From Pseudomonas oryzihabitans (lineage in GTDB: Bacteria; Pseudomonadota; Gammaproteobacteria; Pseudomonadales; Pseudomonadaceae), in contig NZ_CP102428.1 of NCBI RefSeq assembly GCF_024652905.1, positions 4,510,001 to 4,574,000 of the forward strand: a stretch of 64,000 nucleotides of DNA, given 5' to 3'. Of this stretch, positions 1 through 8,790 are shown piece after piece (positions within the stretch are counted from its first letter, which is position 1; each line of letters starts with the position of its first letter). Made by a program: the position numbers and the translations under genes. The notes under the pieces were generated by a model. It saw nothing but the letters and a program-made list of their open reading frames with translations. It had not been told where the DNA came from and did not search any database.

Positions 1-695
1 CGGGGGATGAGTTCTTTGCCAGTCGCTATCAATACCTCGGTGAATACGCCCAGGTGCTGCGTGATCTCTGGGGCACCGGTCAGTCGGACTTCCAGGGCGC
101 GCACTTCCGGATGGAGGACTGCCGGGTCAGTCCGCGACCCCAGGCGCCCATGGAGATCGTCTGCGCCGGGGCGAGCGATGCCGGGCTGGCGTTCGCCGCC
201 GAGCATGCCGACTACAGCTTCGTCTTCGGCAAGGGAGTCAACACGCCCAAGGCCTTCGCCCCGGCGGTCGAGCGGCTGCAGGCGGCCACCGCCAAGACCG
301 GGCGCGAAGTCTCCTCCATCGCCCTGTTCATGATCATCGCCGCCGAGTCCGACGAAGCCGCCCGCGCCAAGTGGGAGCACTACAAGGCCGGTGCCGACGA
401 GGAGGCCATCGCCTGGCTGGGCGCCCAGGCCGCCGCCGACACCAAGTCCGGCAGCGACACCAACGTGCGGCAGATGGCCGATCCGACCTCGGCGGTCAAC
501 ATCAACATGGGCACCCTGGTGGGCTCCTTCGCCAGCGTGGCGCGGATGCTCGACGAGATCGCCGAGGTGCCCGGGGCCAGCGGGGTGCTGCTGACCTTCG
601 ATGACTTCGTCCAGGGCGTGACCGACTTCGGCGAGCGCATCCAGCCGCTGATGCAGAGCCGCCGTCACGTCGAGCTGCTCAAGGAGAGTGCCTGA
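1..695 (+). CDS. rutA: Pyrimidine monooxygenase RutA, C-terminal part (5' end outside the window)
   Basis: RutA is an FMN-dependent, luciferase-like monooxygenase that opens the uracil ring to give 3-ureidoacrylate peracid. About 230 residues are visible, read in frame from base 3; the N-terminal third lies upstream of the window. The visible part has the luciferase-barrel features of the family, such as the [10 protein letters not shown] stretch and a C-terminal [12 protein letters not shown] segment. The stop codon overlaps the rutB start by one base (TGATG), so translation is probably coupled. The identity rests on family resemblance plus the rutB, C, D and F genes that follow directly. 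Confidence 0.93.
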   Translation, partial: GDEFFASRYQYLGEYAQVLRDLWGTGQSDFQGAHFRMEDCRVSPRPQAPMEIVCAGASDAGLAFAAEHADYSFVFGKGVNTPKAFAPAVERLQAATAKTGREVSSIALFMIIAAESDEAARAKWEHYKAGADEEAIAWLGAQAAADTKSGSDTNVRQMADPTSAVNINMGTLVGSFASVARMLDEIAEVPGASGVLLTFDDFVQGVTDFGERIQPLMQSRRHVELLKESA

Positions 696-1423
696 TGAAC
701 GCTGTGGAAACCCTGGCGGGCTATGCCCTGCCTGCGAGCGATACCGAAGCCCTGACTCTGCCGGCGCGTCCCGAACCGCTGCGGCTCAAGGTCAGCGAGA
801 CGGCCCTGATCGTGGTGGACATGCAGAACGCCTATGCCAGCCAGGGTGGCTACCTGGATCTGGCCGGTTTCGATGTCTCGGCCACCGGCCCGGTGATCGA
901 GAACGTCGCCGCGGTGGTGGAGACCGCCCGCGGCGCGGGTATCCAGGTGGTCTGGTTCCAGAACGGCTGGGACCCGGAGTACCGCGAGGCGGGTGGCCCC
1001 GGTTCGCCCAACTGGCACAAGTCCAATGCCCTCAAGACCATGCGCAGGAGACCCGAGCTGCAGGGGCAATTGCTGGCCAGGGGCGGCTGGGACTACGCCC
1101 TGGTGGATCGGCTGCAGCCGGCGGCCGCCGATCTGGTGGTGCCCAAGACCCGCTACAGCGGCTTTTACAACACCCACCTGGACAGCCTGCTGCGCGCCCG
1201 TGGCATCCGCAACCTGGTGTTTGTCGGCGTCGCCACCAACGTCTGCGTGGAGTCGACCCTGAGGGACGGCTTCTTCCTCGAATACTTCGGCGTCTGCCTG
1301 CACGACGCCTGCCACCAGGCCGGCCCGCGCTCGGCCCACGACGCCGCGCTGTTCAACATCGAGACCTTCTTCGGCTGGGTCGCCAGCTGCGCCGATTTCC
1401 ACACCACCTTCGCCAAGGACTAG
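695..1423 (+). CDS. rutB: Ureidoacrylate amidohydrolase RutB
   Basis: RutB hydrolyses the ureidoacrylate made by RutA to 3-aminoacrylate, releasing ammonia and CO2. The 242-residue protein is an isochorismatase-fold cysteine hydrolase. The expected triad is visible: Asp42 in IVVDMQN, Lys151 in VPKTRYSGF and Cys184 in [11 protein letters not shown]. Length fits the family. It starts on the last base of the rutA stop and is followed five bases later by rutC, so it is inside one operon. Confidence 0.93.
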   Translation: MNAVETLAGYALPASDTEALTLPARPEPLRLKVSETALIVVDMQNAYASQGGYLDLAGFDVSATGPVIENVAAVVETARGAGIQVVWFQNGWDPEYREAGGPGSPNWHKSNALKTMRRRPELQGQLLARGGWDYALVDRLQPAAADLVVPKTRYSGFYNTHLDSLLRARGIRNLVFVGVATNVCVESTLRDGFFLEYFGVCLHDACHQAGPRSAHDAALFNIETFFGWVASCADFHTTFAKD

Positions 1424-1428
1424 CCAGC

Positions 1429-1812
1429 ATGCCCAAGCAAGCCGTGATTCCCGCCGGTACCGGTACCCCCATCGCGCCCTTCGTGCCCGGCAGCCTGGCC
1501 GACGGGGTGCTCTATGTGTCCGGCACCCTGCCGTTCGATGCCCAGAACAACGTGGTCCACGTCGGCGACGCCGCCGCCCAGGCGCGCCACGTGCTCACCA
1601 CCATCCAGGGCGTGGTGGAGGCGGCGGGTGGCAGCATGGCCGATGTCACCTTCAACATGATCATGCTCACCGACTGGGCGAACTACGCCGCCATCAACGC
1701 GGTGTACGCCGAATTCTTTCCTGGCGAGAAGCCAGCGCGCTACTGCATCCAGTGCGGCCTGGTAAAGCCCGACGCCCTGATCGAGATCGCCAGCATCGCC
1801 CATGTCGGCTAG
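1429..1812 (+). CDS. rutC: 3-aminoacrylate deaminase RutC (RidA family)
   Basis: RutC is a YjgF/RidA/UK114-type trimeric protein thought to speed conversion of 3-aminoacrylate to malonic semialdehyde and ammonia. The protein has 127 residues, almost the same as Escherichia coli RutC. The family signature lies at the C-terminus, with the conserved Arg in [10 protein letters not shown] and Glu in LIEIASIA. It is five bases downstream of rutB. A REP-like hairpin separates it from rutD. Confidence 0.92.
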   Translation: MPKQAVIPAGTGTPIAPFVPGSLADGVLYVSGTLPFDAQNNVVHVGDAAAQARHVLTTIQGVVEAAGGSMADVTFNMIMLTDWANYAAINAVYAEFFPGEKPARYCIQCGLVKPDALIEIASIAHVG

Positions 1813-1830
1813 CCCGCGCTCCGTCTAGCA

Positions 1831-1863
1831 CCCTCTCCCCCTGGGAGAGGGCTGGGGTGAGGG
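1831..1863. repeat. REP-like hairpin between rutC and rutD (GGGAGAGGG family)
   Basis: CCCTCTCCC at 1831-1839 pairs with GGGAGAGGG at 1843-1851, followed by CTGGGGTGAGGG. The same unit recurs at 62714-62748 and 62888-62921. It lies inside the rut operon and could stabilise upstream mRNA or lower expression of the distal genes. There is no T-tract, so it is not a classical terminator. Confidence 0.8.
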
Positions 1864-1896
1864 AAGCCTCAACCACCCAACCTTCAAGGACCGCCC

Positions 1897-2682
1897 ATGC
1901 ACTTCGAACTCCATGGCCCCCAGGACCCGGCGGCCGAGACCCTGCTGCTCAGCTCCGGGCTGGGCGGCGCCGGGGCCTTCTGGGCACCGCAGTTGGCGGC
2001 CCTCGGCGAAAGATTCCGGGTGGTGGTCTATGACCAGACCGGCACCGGCAGGAGCCCGGCCGAATTGCCGGCGGACTATCGCATCCAGCATATGGCCGAG
2101 GACCTGCTGACGCTGGCCGATCGCCTGGAACTCGACCGCTGTCTGTTCATGGGCCATGCCCTGGGCGGTCTGGTGGGCCTGCAGGCCGAGCTGCTACGGC
2201 CGGGCCTGATCCGTCGCCAGGTACTGGTCAACGCCTGGAGCCGACCCAATCCGCACACCGCGCGCTGCTTCGCCCTGCGTCAACGGCTGCTGCGCGACAG
2301 CGGCGCCGCGGCCTATGTCCAGGCCCAGGCGATCTTTCTCTATCCGGCCACCTGGATCGCCGAACAGGGCGAGCGCCTGACCGCCGACGAAGCCCATGCC
2401 CTGGCGCACTTCCCCGGTGAGGCCAACGTCCTGCGGCGCATCGGCGCGCTGCTGGCCTTCGATGTGGACGCCGAGCTGGGACGTATCCAGGTACCGACCC
2501 TGGTATTGGCCAACCGCGACGACGTGCTGGTGCCCTGGACCTCGTCCCAGCGCCTGGCCGCAGGCTTGCCCCAGGCCACCCTGCAGTTGCTGGAGTGGGG
2601 TGGCCACGCCTCCAGCGTCACCGACCCCGCCACCTTCGACCGGGTGGTACTCGACTATCTCAGCCAAGCCCTGGAGGCGTAA
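1897..2682 (+). CDS. rutD: RutD, alpha/beta-hydrolase-fold protein of uracil degradation
   Basis: RutD is proposed to assist aminoacrylate hydrolysis in the Rut pathway. The 261-residue protein has the alpha/beta-hydrolase oxyanion segment (LSSGLGGAGAFW) near the N-terminus. Its nucleophile elbow reads GHALGG at 86-91, with Ala88 where hydrolases carry Ser. As I recall, E. coli RutD also has GHALG there, so this supports RutD rather than decay. The C-terminal GGHA motif provides the usual His. The gene follows rutC after an 84-base gap holding a REP hairpin. Confidence 0.9.
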   Translation: MHFELHGPQDPAAETLLLSSGLGGAGAFWAPQLAALGERFRVVVYDQTGTGRSPAELPADYRIQHMAEDLLTLADRLELDRCLFMGHALGGLVGLQAELLRPGLIRRQVLVNAWSRPNPHTARCFALRQRLLRDSGAAAYVQAQAIFLYPATWIAEQGERLTADEAHALAHFPGEANVLRRIGALLAFDVDAELGRIQVPTLVLANRDDVLVPWTSSQRLAAGLPQATLQLLEWGGHASSVTDPATFDRVVLDYLSQALEA

Positions 2683-2686
2683 CGCC

Positions 2687-3211
2687 ATGTCCGTTGCCCA
2701 TGCCGTGCCCCTATCCGCCACTACGCCCGCCACTCTTGTCGACCGCGACCTCTTCCGGGGGGCCATGGCGCGCCTGGGCGCTGCGGTCAACCTCGTCACC
2801 ACCGACGGTCCGGCCGGCCTGGCCGGCTTTACCGCCACCGCCGTGTGCAGCGTCAGCGACAGTCCGGCGACCTTGCTGGTCTGTCTCAACCGCGGCGCCT
2901 CGGTGCATCCGGCCTTCAGCGCCAACGGCGTGCTCTGCGTCAACGTCCTGGCCGCCGGCCAGCAGGCGCTGGCCAACCTCTTCGGCGGCAAGACCGCCAT
3001 GGCCGAACGCTTCGCCGCGGCGAACTGGACGCGCCTCGCCACTGGTGCGCCGGTGCTGGACGGCGCCCTGGTGGCCTGCGATTGCCGCATCGCCGGAATG
3101 CAGGCGGTGGGCAGCCACGACCTGCTGCTCTGCGAGGTGCTGGGAGTGGCCGAGCCGGGTGGTCGGGGTGGCCTACTGTATTTCGATCGCCGTTATCACG
3201 AGCTGGGCTAG
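2687..3211 (+). CDS. rutF: Flavin reductase RutF
   Basis: RutF reduces FMN with NADH to supply RutA. The 174-residue protein is a flavin reductase-like domain protein (FMN-binding split barrel), with motifs such as GFTATAVCSVSDSPATLLVC and the C-terminal LLYFDRRYHEL typical of this family. It starts five bases after rutD, in the order rutABCDF. The rutE malonic semialdehyde reductase that sits between rutD and rutF in E. coli is absent here. A REP pair follows, then a new promoter. Confidence 0.9.
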   Translation: MSVAHAVPLSATTPATLVDRDLFRGAMARLGAAVNLVTTDGPAGLAGFTATAVCSVSDSPATLLVCLNRGASVHPAFSANGVLCVNVLAAGQQALANLFGGKTAMAERFAAANWTRLATGAPVLDGALVACDCRIAGMQAVGSHDLLLCEVLGVAEPGGRGGLLYFDRRYHELG

Positions 3212-3218
3212 TGGGGGC

Positions 3219-3296
3219 TGTCGGGCTTCGAAGAGGGAGCCGTCTCAGCCCAACCTACGACCGCCGTAGGTTGGGCTGAGCGCAGCGAAGTCCAAC
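3219..3296. repeat. Paired REP element (GTAGGTTGGGCTGAG family) after rutF
   Basis: Two inverted copies of the CAACCTACG / CGTAGGTTGGGCTGAG module, each ending in GGGCTTCG or GAAGTCCAAC, form a long hairpin directly behind rutF. The same family occurs at 10412-10500, 12528-12560, 17472-17502, 25197-25860, 40659-40738 and 62589-63010. It probably marks the 3' end of the rut transcript. Confidence 0.85.
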
Positions 3297-3472
3297 ACCG
3301 CCAAGCCGGTCCAGCACCCCCGAGTCTTGCCTGCCAGCGCCAAGCGCGGCCCAGGCGCCACCCCGGTGCACACTGACCGTTCGAGGTGCAGCGCACCGCC
3401 AGCGGATCCTGAGTATCTTCCTCAACCTGCTGTTTTAACTGGCTTTTGTAATTTTTACCAAATGGTCCAAAG

Positions 3473-3489
3473 CTGGCACAGCGGTTGCA
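3473..3489 (+). promoter_or_regulatory. Sigma-54 (RpoN) promoter, -24/-12 type
   Basis: CTGGCACAGCGGTTGCA matches the RpoN consensus YTGGCACGRNNNTTGCW at 16 of 17 positions, including the invariant GG and GC elements with correct spacing. Transcription would begin near base 3500, about 60 bases before the oxygenase start. The upstream 150 bases contain AT-rich tracts that could hold an enhancer site. This suggests nitrogen control (NtrC or a dedicated activator) of the downstream operon. Confidence 0.75.
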
Positions 3490-3562
3490 ATTTCTCTGCT
3501 GCCGTCCTGCCCGGTGAACGTGCGTCGCGCTGTCTCCTTTCGTCCCACTCGTGAGGTCCGTC

Positions 3563-4582
3563 ATGCCGCTGTCCAGTGTTCCCATCATCGATCTGGCTCC
3601 CTACTTCGAAGGTTCTGCCGCCGGCAAGCAGGCGGTGGCCAAGGCCGTCGACCAGGCCTGCCGCGATATCGGCTTTCTGGTCATCACCCACCATCAGGTG
3701 CCCGAAGAACTGGTCGAGCGCGTCTCGCGCCTGTCACGGGCCTTCTTCGACCTGCCGCTGGCGGAGAAACGCAAGGCCGATCGACCGCGCCCGGATCAGG
3801 TGCGCGGCTACAGCGCGGTGGCCGAGGAAAGCCTGTCCTACAGCCTGGAAGAGGCGGCGCCGGGGGATCTCAAGGAGTCCTTTTCCATTGGCCCTCTGGA
3901 TGTTCCGGCCACGGCCTATTACCGCGGCCCCGAAGCCGGGCCGCACTTCGCCCCCAATGTCTGGCCCACGACCATCCCCGGCTTTCGCGAGGCCTATGCC
4001 GAGTACTTCGCCGCCATGAGCGACCTGGCGCGCACCCTGATGCGGCTCTTCGCCCTAGGGCTGGACTTGCCGGAGACCTACTTCGACAGCCGCATCGATC
4101 GCCACATCAGCATGTTCCGCACCCTCTGCTATCCCCACCAGCAGGCGGCTGCGCTGCCTGGCCAGTTGCGCGCGGGGGCCCATACCGACTACGGCAGCCT
4201 GACCATCGTCCGTCCCGACGACGCCCCTGGCGGCCTGCAGGTGCGCAATGCCGACGGCGAGTGGGTGGACGTACCCAAGGTGCCGGGCAGCTTCGTGGTC
4301 AACATCGGCGACCTGATGATGCAATGGACCAACGACCGCTGGGTCTCGACCCTGCACCGGGTGGTGAATCCACCGGCGGATGCCGGTTGCGACACCCGCC
4401 GCCAGTCCCTGGTGTTCTTCCACCAGCCCAACTACGACACCCTCATCGAATGCCTGCCCGGTTGCGCCACGCTCGGCACGCCGCCGCGCCATGCGCCCAT
4501 CACCTCGGGCGACCACCTGAGATCCAAGTTCGTCAAGCAGACCACCTTCGGCGGGACCCAGACCGGCGTGCGGGTGGCCTGA
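3563..4582 (+). CDS. 2-oxoglutarate/Fe(II) oxygenase, isopenicillin N synthase family
   Basis: The 339-residue protein has an N-terminal DIOX_N region (PIIDLAPYFEG, DIGFLVITHHQVPEEL) and a C-terminal double-stranded beta helix. The iron ligands are His207 and Asp209 (HTDYGS) and His265 (STLHRVVNP); Arg280-x-Ser282 is the 2-oxoglutarate-binding pair. The ATG at 3563 has GAGG at good spacing; a GTG at 3551 is a weaker alternative. The family includes fungal thymine 7-hydroxylase, and Pseudomonas homologues occur near purine genes. Placement between rut genes and a nucleoside-type transporter suggests oxidation of a modified pyrimidine or purine. The substrate is inferred, not shown. Confidence 0.85.
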   Translation: MPLSSVPIIDLAPYFEGSAAGKQAVAKAVDQACRDIGFLVITHHQVPEELVERVSRLSRAFFDLPLAEKRKADRPRPDQVRGYSAVAEESLSYSLEEAAPGDLKESFSIGPLDVPATAYYRGPEAGPHFAPNVWPTTIPGFREAYAEYFAAMSDLARTLMRLFALGLDLPETYFDSRIDRHISMFRTLCYPHQQAAALPGQLRAGAHTDYGSLTIVRPDDAPGGLQVRNADGEWVDVPKVPGSFVVNIGDLMMQWTNDRWVSTLHRVVNPPADAGCDTRRQSLVFFHQPNYDTLIECLPGCATLGTPPRHAPITSGDHLRSKFVKQTTFGGTQTGVRVA

Positions 4583-4968
4583 TGCCGAGTCTTTCCTACG
4601 TCAACGTCTTCGCCCAGGACGTGGTGGCCCTGAGCGGCTTCTACCAGCGGGTGTTCGCTTTTCCCGAGATCAAGGCGATCCGCTCGCCGATCTTTCGCGG
4701 CCTGGACACCGGCAAGACCGCCATCGGCTTCAACGCGCCGGAGGCCTATGAGCTGCTGGGGCTGGGCGAATTCGCCGGCAGCGAGGGCTGCCGCTTCCTG
4801 CTCAACCTGGAGGTGGACAGCCGCGCCGAGGTGGACCGGCTGGTGCCGGTGGCCGAGGCCGCTGGCGCCCGCCTGCTGAAGGCGCCTTACGAAACCTACT
4901 ACCACTGGTACCAGGCGGTGCTGCTGGACCCGGAAGGCAACGTGTTCCGTATCAACCACATGTTGTAG
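4582..4968 (+). CDS. VOC-superfamily (glyoxalase/bleomycin-resistance fold) protein
   Basis: The 128-residue protein has the paired beta-alpha-beta-beta-beta pattern of the vicinal oxygen chelate fold, opening with LSYVNVFAQDVVALSGFYQ and closing with the typical LLDPEGNVFRINH. It starts on the last base of the oxygenase stop (TGATG), so the two are translationally coupled and probably act on the same substrate or its product. It could be a metal-dependent isomerase, lyase or binding protein. No specific reaction can be assigned. Confidence 0.8.
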   Translation: MPSLSYVNVFAQDVVALSGFYQRVFAFPEIKAIRSPIFRGLDTGKTAIGFNAPEAYELLGLGEFAGSEGCRFLLNLEVDSRAEVDRLVPVAEAAGARLLKAPYETYYHWYQAVLLDPEGNVFRINHML

Positions 4969-4988
4969 ACAAGCCTAAGGACGAGACG

Positions 4989-6080
4989 ATGCTGAGCAGA
5001 TGGCTGGGAAGAGCGGTGTGCGTACTGGCGCTGATGGGGCTGGGCAGCGTGGCGCAGGCCGATGACGAGGGCTTCACCCTCAAGGGCGAGCCGAAGATCG
5101 CCATGCTGTATTTCACCGCCAAGAACGACGGCGGCTGGACCCAGGCCATGGACGAGGCGCGGGTCAAGATCGAGAAGGAACTGGGCCTGAAGATCCAGTT
5201 CGTGGAAAACGTGCCGGAGACCGCCTCGGCCATCCGCCCGGCGGCCGAGCGCTTCATCAAGCGTGGCGCCAACATCGTCATCGGCACTGCCTTCGGCTAT
5301 TCCGACACCTTCAAGCAACTGGCCGAGCAGTATCCCGAGGTGGCCTTCCTCAACGCCTCCGGCACCACTAACGGCCGCAACCTGGAGTCCTTCTACGGCC
5401 GTACCTACGAGAGCCAGTACCTCTGCGGCATGGCGGCGGGCGCTGCCTCCAAGACCGGCAAGCTGGGCTTCATCGCCGCCAATCCCTTCGGCGTGGTGAA
5501 CTGGACCATCAACGCCTACGAGCTGGGCGCCCGGCAGATGAATCCCAACGCCACCCTCACGGTGATCTACACCGGCAGCTGGAACGATCCGGTCAAGGAA
5601 CGCGCCGCCGCTGCAGCCCTGATCGACCAGGGCGCCGATGTCATCGGCCAGCACGTGGACACCCCCACGCCGCAGATCGTCGCCCAGGAGCGTGGCGTTT
5701 ATGGCACCGGCCACCACCGTGACATGGGCCAGTTCGCGCCCAAGGCCACCCTCTGTTCCTCGGTGTGGGTCTGGGATCGCTTCCTGGTGCCCGAGCTCAA
5801 GCGCGTCATCGCCGGCCACTGGAAACCCGCGCCCAACGGTGCCCTGGTGTCCATGGCCGACGGCGGCACCGACATCGCCGGCTTCGGCGATGCCGTGCCC
5901 AAGGCGGCCCAAGAGAAGATCCTCGCCGAGCGCGAAGCCCTGCTCAAGGGCAAGCAGATCTACGCCGGTCCCCTGAATGATCGCGACGGCAAGCAGCGCG
6001 TCCCCGCCGGCCAGGTGCTGTCCGACCCGGCGCTGTGGCAGATGGACTGGTTCGTCCAGGGCGTGACGACGCAGAAGTAG
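4989..6080 (+). CDS. BMP-family ABC transporter substrate-binding protein (nucleoside/nucleobase type)
   Basis: The 363-residue protein has a signal peptide (hydrophobic LALMGLGSVAQA, cleavage likely before DDEG) and no lipobox cysteine, so it is a soluble periplasmic binding protein. The Bmp/PnrA-like fold is visible in KIAMLYFTAKNDGGWTQAMD, NIVIGTAFGYSDTFKQLAEQ and KLGFIAANPF. Characterised members bind purine or other nucleosides. It heads the transporter block: ATPase and two permeases follow. Confidence 0.88.
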   Translation: MLSRWLGRAVCVLALMGLGSVAQADDEGFTLKGEPKIAMLYFTAKNDGGWTQAMDEARVKIEKELGLKIQFVENVPETASAIRPAAERFIKRGANIVIGTAFGYSDTFKQLAEQYPEVAFLNASGTTNGRNLESFYGRTYESQYLCGMAAGAASKTGKLGFIAANPFGVVNWTINAYELGARQMNPNATLTVIYTGSWNDPVKERAAAAALIDQGADVIGQHVDTPTPQIVAQERGVYGTGHHRDMGQFAPKATLCSSVWVWDRFLVPELKRVIAGHWKPAPNGALVSMADGGTDIAGFGDAVPKAAQEKILAEREALLKGKQIYAGPLNDRDGKQRVPAGQVLSDPALWQMDWFVQGVTTQK

Positions 6081-6094
6081 CGGTTCACTCCTGG

Positions 6095-6125
6095 GTAGGG
6101 TGGAAAACCGCGCAGCGTCTTCCAC
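6095..6125. repeat. Hairpin repeat (GTAGGGTGGAAAAC family) between binding-protein and ATPase genes
   Basis: GTGGAAaAC pairs with GTcTTCCAC around a CGCGCAGC loop. Related units with GGCGTTTTCCAC occur at 62634-62663, 62806-62835 and 62979-63008. A hairpin immediately after a binding-protein gene is a common way to make more binding protein than ATPase and permease. Confidence 0.7.
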
Positions 6126-6155
6126 GAAAGCGATGCCTGGAAGAGGGCGATCCGC

Positions 6156-7670
6156 ATGAAAAGACACAACGCCCTGCAACTGCGCGGCGTCGGCAAGACC
6201 TTCGATGGCTTCCAGGCGCTGCAGCAGGCGGATTTCCTGGTGCGCTGGGGCGAGGTGCATGCGCTGCTCGGTGAGAATGGCGCGGGCAAGTCGACGCTGA
6301 TGAACATCGCCGCCGGCCTCTATGCGCCGGAGACCGGCGAACTGCTGGTGGACGACAACCCGGTGCGGCTGCGCGGTCCGGCGGACGCCGCTCGGCTGCG
6401 CATCGGCATGGTCCACCAGCACTTCAAGCTGGTACGCCCCTTCAGCGTGGCCGAGAACGTCCTGCTCGGCCTGCCGGCGGGGCAGGGTAGCCATCGTAGG
6501 CGCCTGGCCGAGATCAGCGAGCGTATCCGCCAACAGGCGGCCGCCCTGGGCTTCGCCATCTGCCCGGAGCAGCGGGTGGCGGAACTGTCCATCGCCGAGC
6601 AGCAGCGGGTGGAAATCCTCAAGGTGCTGCTGGCCGGGGCGCGCATCCTCATCCTCGACGAACCCACCGCGGTACTTACCGATGGCGAAGGCGAGCGGTT
6701 GCTAGAGACCCTGCGCGCCCTGGCGGCGGAGGGCGCAGCGGTGGTGCTGGTGACCCATCGCATGCAGGACGCCCTGACCTACGCCGACCGCCTCACCGTG
6801 ATGCGCGGCGGCCGCACCCTGCGCAGCCTGGACCCTGCCGAGGTGTCGGTGGACGAACTGGTGCGTCTCACCGTGGGTGACGCCCAGCCGCTCGCCGACA
6901 CCCCGCGACGTGCTGCCGGGGCACCGCTGCTGACGGTGCGCGGCCTACGCACCCCGGAACGTGGCGGGCGCCGCGCCCTGGATGGCATCGACCTGGAGCT
7001 GCGCGCTGGGGAGATCTATGGCATCGCCGGGGTTGGTGGCAACGGCCAGGGCGAGCTGGCCGACGTGCTGATGGGCCTGCCGCAACCCTACGAAGGCGAG
7101 GTGCGGCTGGAGGGCTTCGGCGATCTGGCCGCGGCCGCCAGCGCCCGACGCCGCGACCTGCGCATCGCCGCCATTCCCGCCGACCGCTATGGCAGCGCCC
7201 TGGCCGGGTCCCTGTCGGTGGCCGACAACTTCGCCATCGGCGCGGTGCATGCCGGTCGCTTCGGTGGCTTCGCCCGCCTGGATCGCCGCGCCCAGGAAGC
7301 GGCGACCCAGGCGGCGGTCACGCAATTCGATGTCCAGGGCGTGCGCTCGGTGCGGCAGAAGGCGGCGCTGCTGTCGGGCGGCAACGCCCAGAAGCTGGTG
7401 ATCGCCCGGGAATTTGGCCGCGAGCCACGTCTGGTATTGGCCCACAGCCCCAGTCGTGGCCTCGACGTGCGCGCCGGCGCCGAGGTACAGGCGCGCCTGC
7501 TGGCCGCCCGCGAGGCCGGCGCCGCGGTGTTGTTGATCAGCGAAGACCTGGACGAGGTGCTGGCCCTAGCCGATCGCATCGGAGTGATGAGCGCCGGACG
7601 CCTCGTCGCCGAATTCCAGCGACCCGCCGATCGCCAGGCGATCGGCCATGCCATGGTGAATCATGCTTGA
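6156..7670 (+). CDS. ABC transporter ATP-binding protein, duplicated ATPase (BMP/nucleoside type)
   Basis: The 504-residue protein holds two ABC modules. Module 1 has Walker A GENGAGKST (39-47), a degenerate signature LSIAEQQR and Walker B ILILDEPT. Module 2 has the lysine-less GVGGNGQGE in place of Walker A, signature LSGGNAQK and LVLAHSPSRGLD. This asymmetric pair is normal for YufO/RbsA-like ATPases. It is separated from the binding-protein gene by 75 bases containing a hairpin and overlaps the first permease by eight bases. Confidence 0.92.
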   Translation: MKRHNALQLRGVGKTFDGFQALQQADFLVRWGEVHALLGENGAGKSTLMNIAAGLYAPETGELLVDDNPVRLRGPADAARLRIGMVHQHFKLVRPFSVAENVLLGLPAGQGSHRRRLAEISERIRQQAAALGFAICPEQRVAELSIAEQQRVEILKVLLAGARILILDEPTAVLTDGEGERLLETLRALAAEGAAVVLVTHRMQDALTYADRLTVMRGGRTLRSLDPAEVSVDELVRLTVGDAQPLADTPRRAAGAPLLTVRGLRTPERGGRRALDGIDLELRAGEIYGIAGVGGNGQGELADVLMGLPQPYEGEVRLEGFGDLAAAASARRRDLRIAAIPADRYGSALAGSLSVADNFAIGAVHAGRFGGFARLDRRAQEAATQAAVTQFDVQGVRSVRQKAALLSGGNAQKLVIAREFGREPRLVLAHSPSRGLDVRAGAEVQARLLAAREAGAAVLLISEDLDEVLALADRIGVMSAGRLVAEFQRPADRQAIGHAMVNHA

Positions 7671-8790
7671 ACCCCTGAGTGCTCCCCTAGCCGAGGCCGA
7701 CAGCCCGCGGCCGCGGCAACCGCTGTTCAGCCGGCGCTACACCCTGGAGATCCGCCAGCAGCTGGCCTGGCCCTGGCAGGCGTTGATCCTCGGCCTGGCG
7801 CTGCTGCTGGGCCTGGGGCTGTCGGCCGCCATCCTGGTCTTGGCCGGGGTGCCCGCCGGCGAGTTGCTCAACGAATTCGTGGTCGCCACCCTGTTCGATG
7901 CCCAGAGTCTGCAGGCCACCCTGTTCCAGGCCGCGCCGGTGATCCTGGTCGGTCTGGCCGGCTGCCTGGCCTTTCGCGCGCGCTTCTGGAATCTGGGGCT
8001 GGAAGGCCAGATGATCTGGGGGGCCATCGGCGCCACGGCAGTGTCGCTGTTCGAGATCGGCCCGGAAGCCCTGCGCCTGCCGCTGATGCTGGTGGCGGCG
8101 CTGCTCGGCGGCCTGCTCTGGGCGCTGGCGCCCCTGCTGTTCAAGCTGCGCCTGGGGGTCAACGAGATCATCGCCTCGCTGATGCTCAACTACATCGCCG
8201 CCAACTTCCTGCTGCACCTGGTGTTCGGTCCCTGGAAGGACCCGCGCGACGCCTTTCCCTATTCACCGCTGTTCCGCCCCTTCGAGCGGCTGCCGGAGTT
8301 GCTGCCGGGGCTGAGCCTGGCGGTGCCCCTGGCGCTGCTGGTGGCGGTGCTGGCCTGGTGGTTCGTCGCCCTGAGCCGGGCCGGGCTGTACCTGAGATTC
8401 GTCGACGCCAATCCGCGGGTGGCCGGCGCCGTGGGCGTACCGGTGCGCGCCACCATCCTCGCCACGGTGCTGGCCTCCGGCGCCCTGGCCGGGTTGGCCG
8501 GTTTCGTGGTGGCGGCCGGGCAGGAGGGGCGGTTGACCCAATCCTTCTACCAGGGCTATGGCTTCTCCGGGATCCTCATCGCCTTCCTGGCGCGCAACAA
8601 CCCCCTGGCCGCCGCCGTGGTGGCCTTCCTCGTGGCGACCCTGTTCGTCGCCGGGCGCAATCTGCAGGTGTTCTACCAGATCCCCTTCGCCATGGTGCAG
8701 CTGATCCAGGCGCTGATCGTCATCTGCGTGGCGTCCTCGGATTTCTTCATCCGCCATCGGCTCAGACGCAGCCAGGGAGGTGCCGCTTGA
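7663..8790 (+). CDS. ABC transporter permease 1 (BMP/nucleoside type)
   Basis: The 375-residue integral membrane protein of the BPD_transp_2 family has about eight to ten hydrophobic segments. Recognisable blocks are FRARFWNLGLEGQMIWGAIG and LGVNEIIASLMLNYIAANFL, the NEIIA-x-LMLN pattern being typical of nucleoside-type permeases. The start overlaps the ATPase gene by eight bases, and the stop overlaps the TTG start of the second permease. Confidence 0.92.
   Translation: MLEPLSAPLAEADSPRPRQPLFSRRYTLEIRQQLAWPWQALILGLALLLGLGLSAAILVLAGVPAGELLNEFVVATLFDAQSLQATLFQAAPVILVGLAGCLAFRARFWNLGLEGQMIWGAIGATAVSLFEIGPEALRLPLMLVAALLGGLLWALAPLLFKLRLGVNEIIASLMLNYIAANFLLHLVFGPWKDPRDAFPYSPLFRPFERLPELLPGLSLAVPLALLVAVLAWWFVALSRAGLYLRFVDANPRVAGAVGVPVRATILATVLASGALAGLAGFVVAAGQEGRLTQSFYQGYGFSGILIAFLARNNPLAAAVVAFLVATLFVAGRNLQVFYQIPFAMVQLIQALIVICVASSDFFIRHRLRRSQGGAA

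Noticed and set aside
1831-1863. Rho-independent terminator splitting the rut operon
   Set aside because: No T-tract and the same sequence recurs as a dispersed repeat; rutD and rutF clearly belong to the same pathway.
1897-2682. RutD as a pseudo-enzyme because the nucleophile Ser is Ala
   Set aside because: GHALG is, as I recall, also present in E. coli RutD, so it is a family trait rather than a defect.
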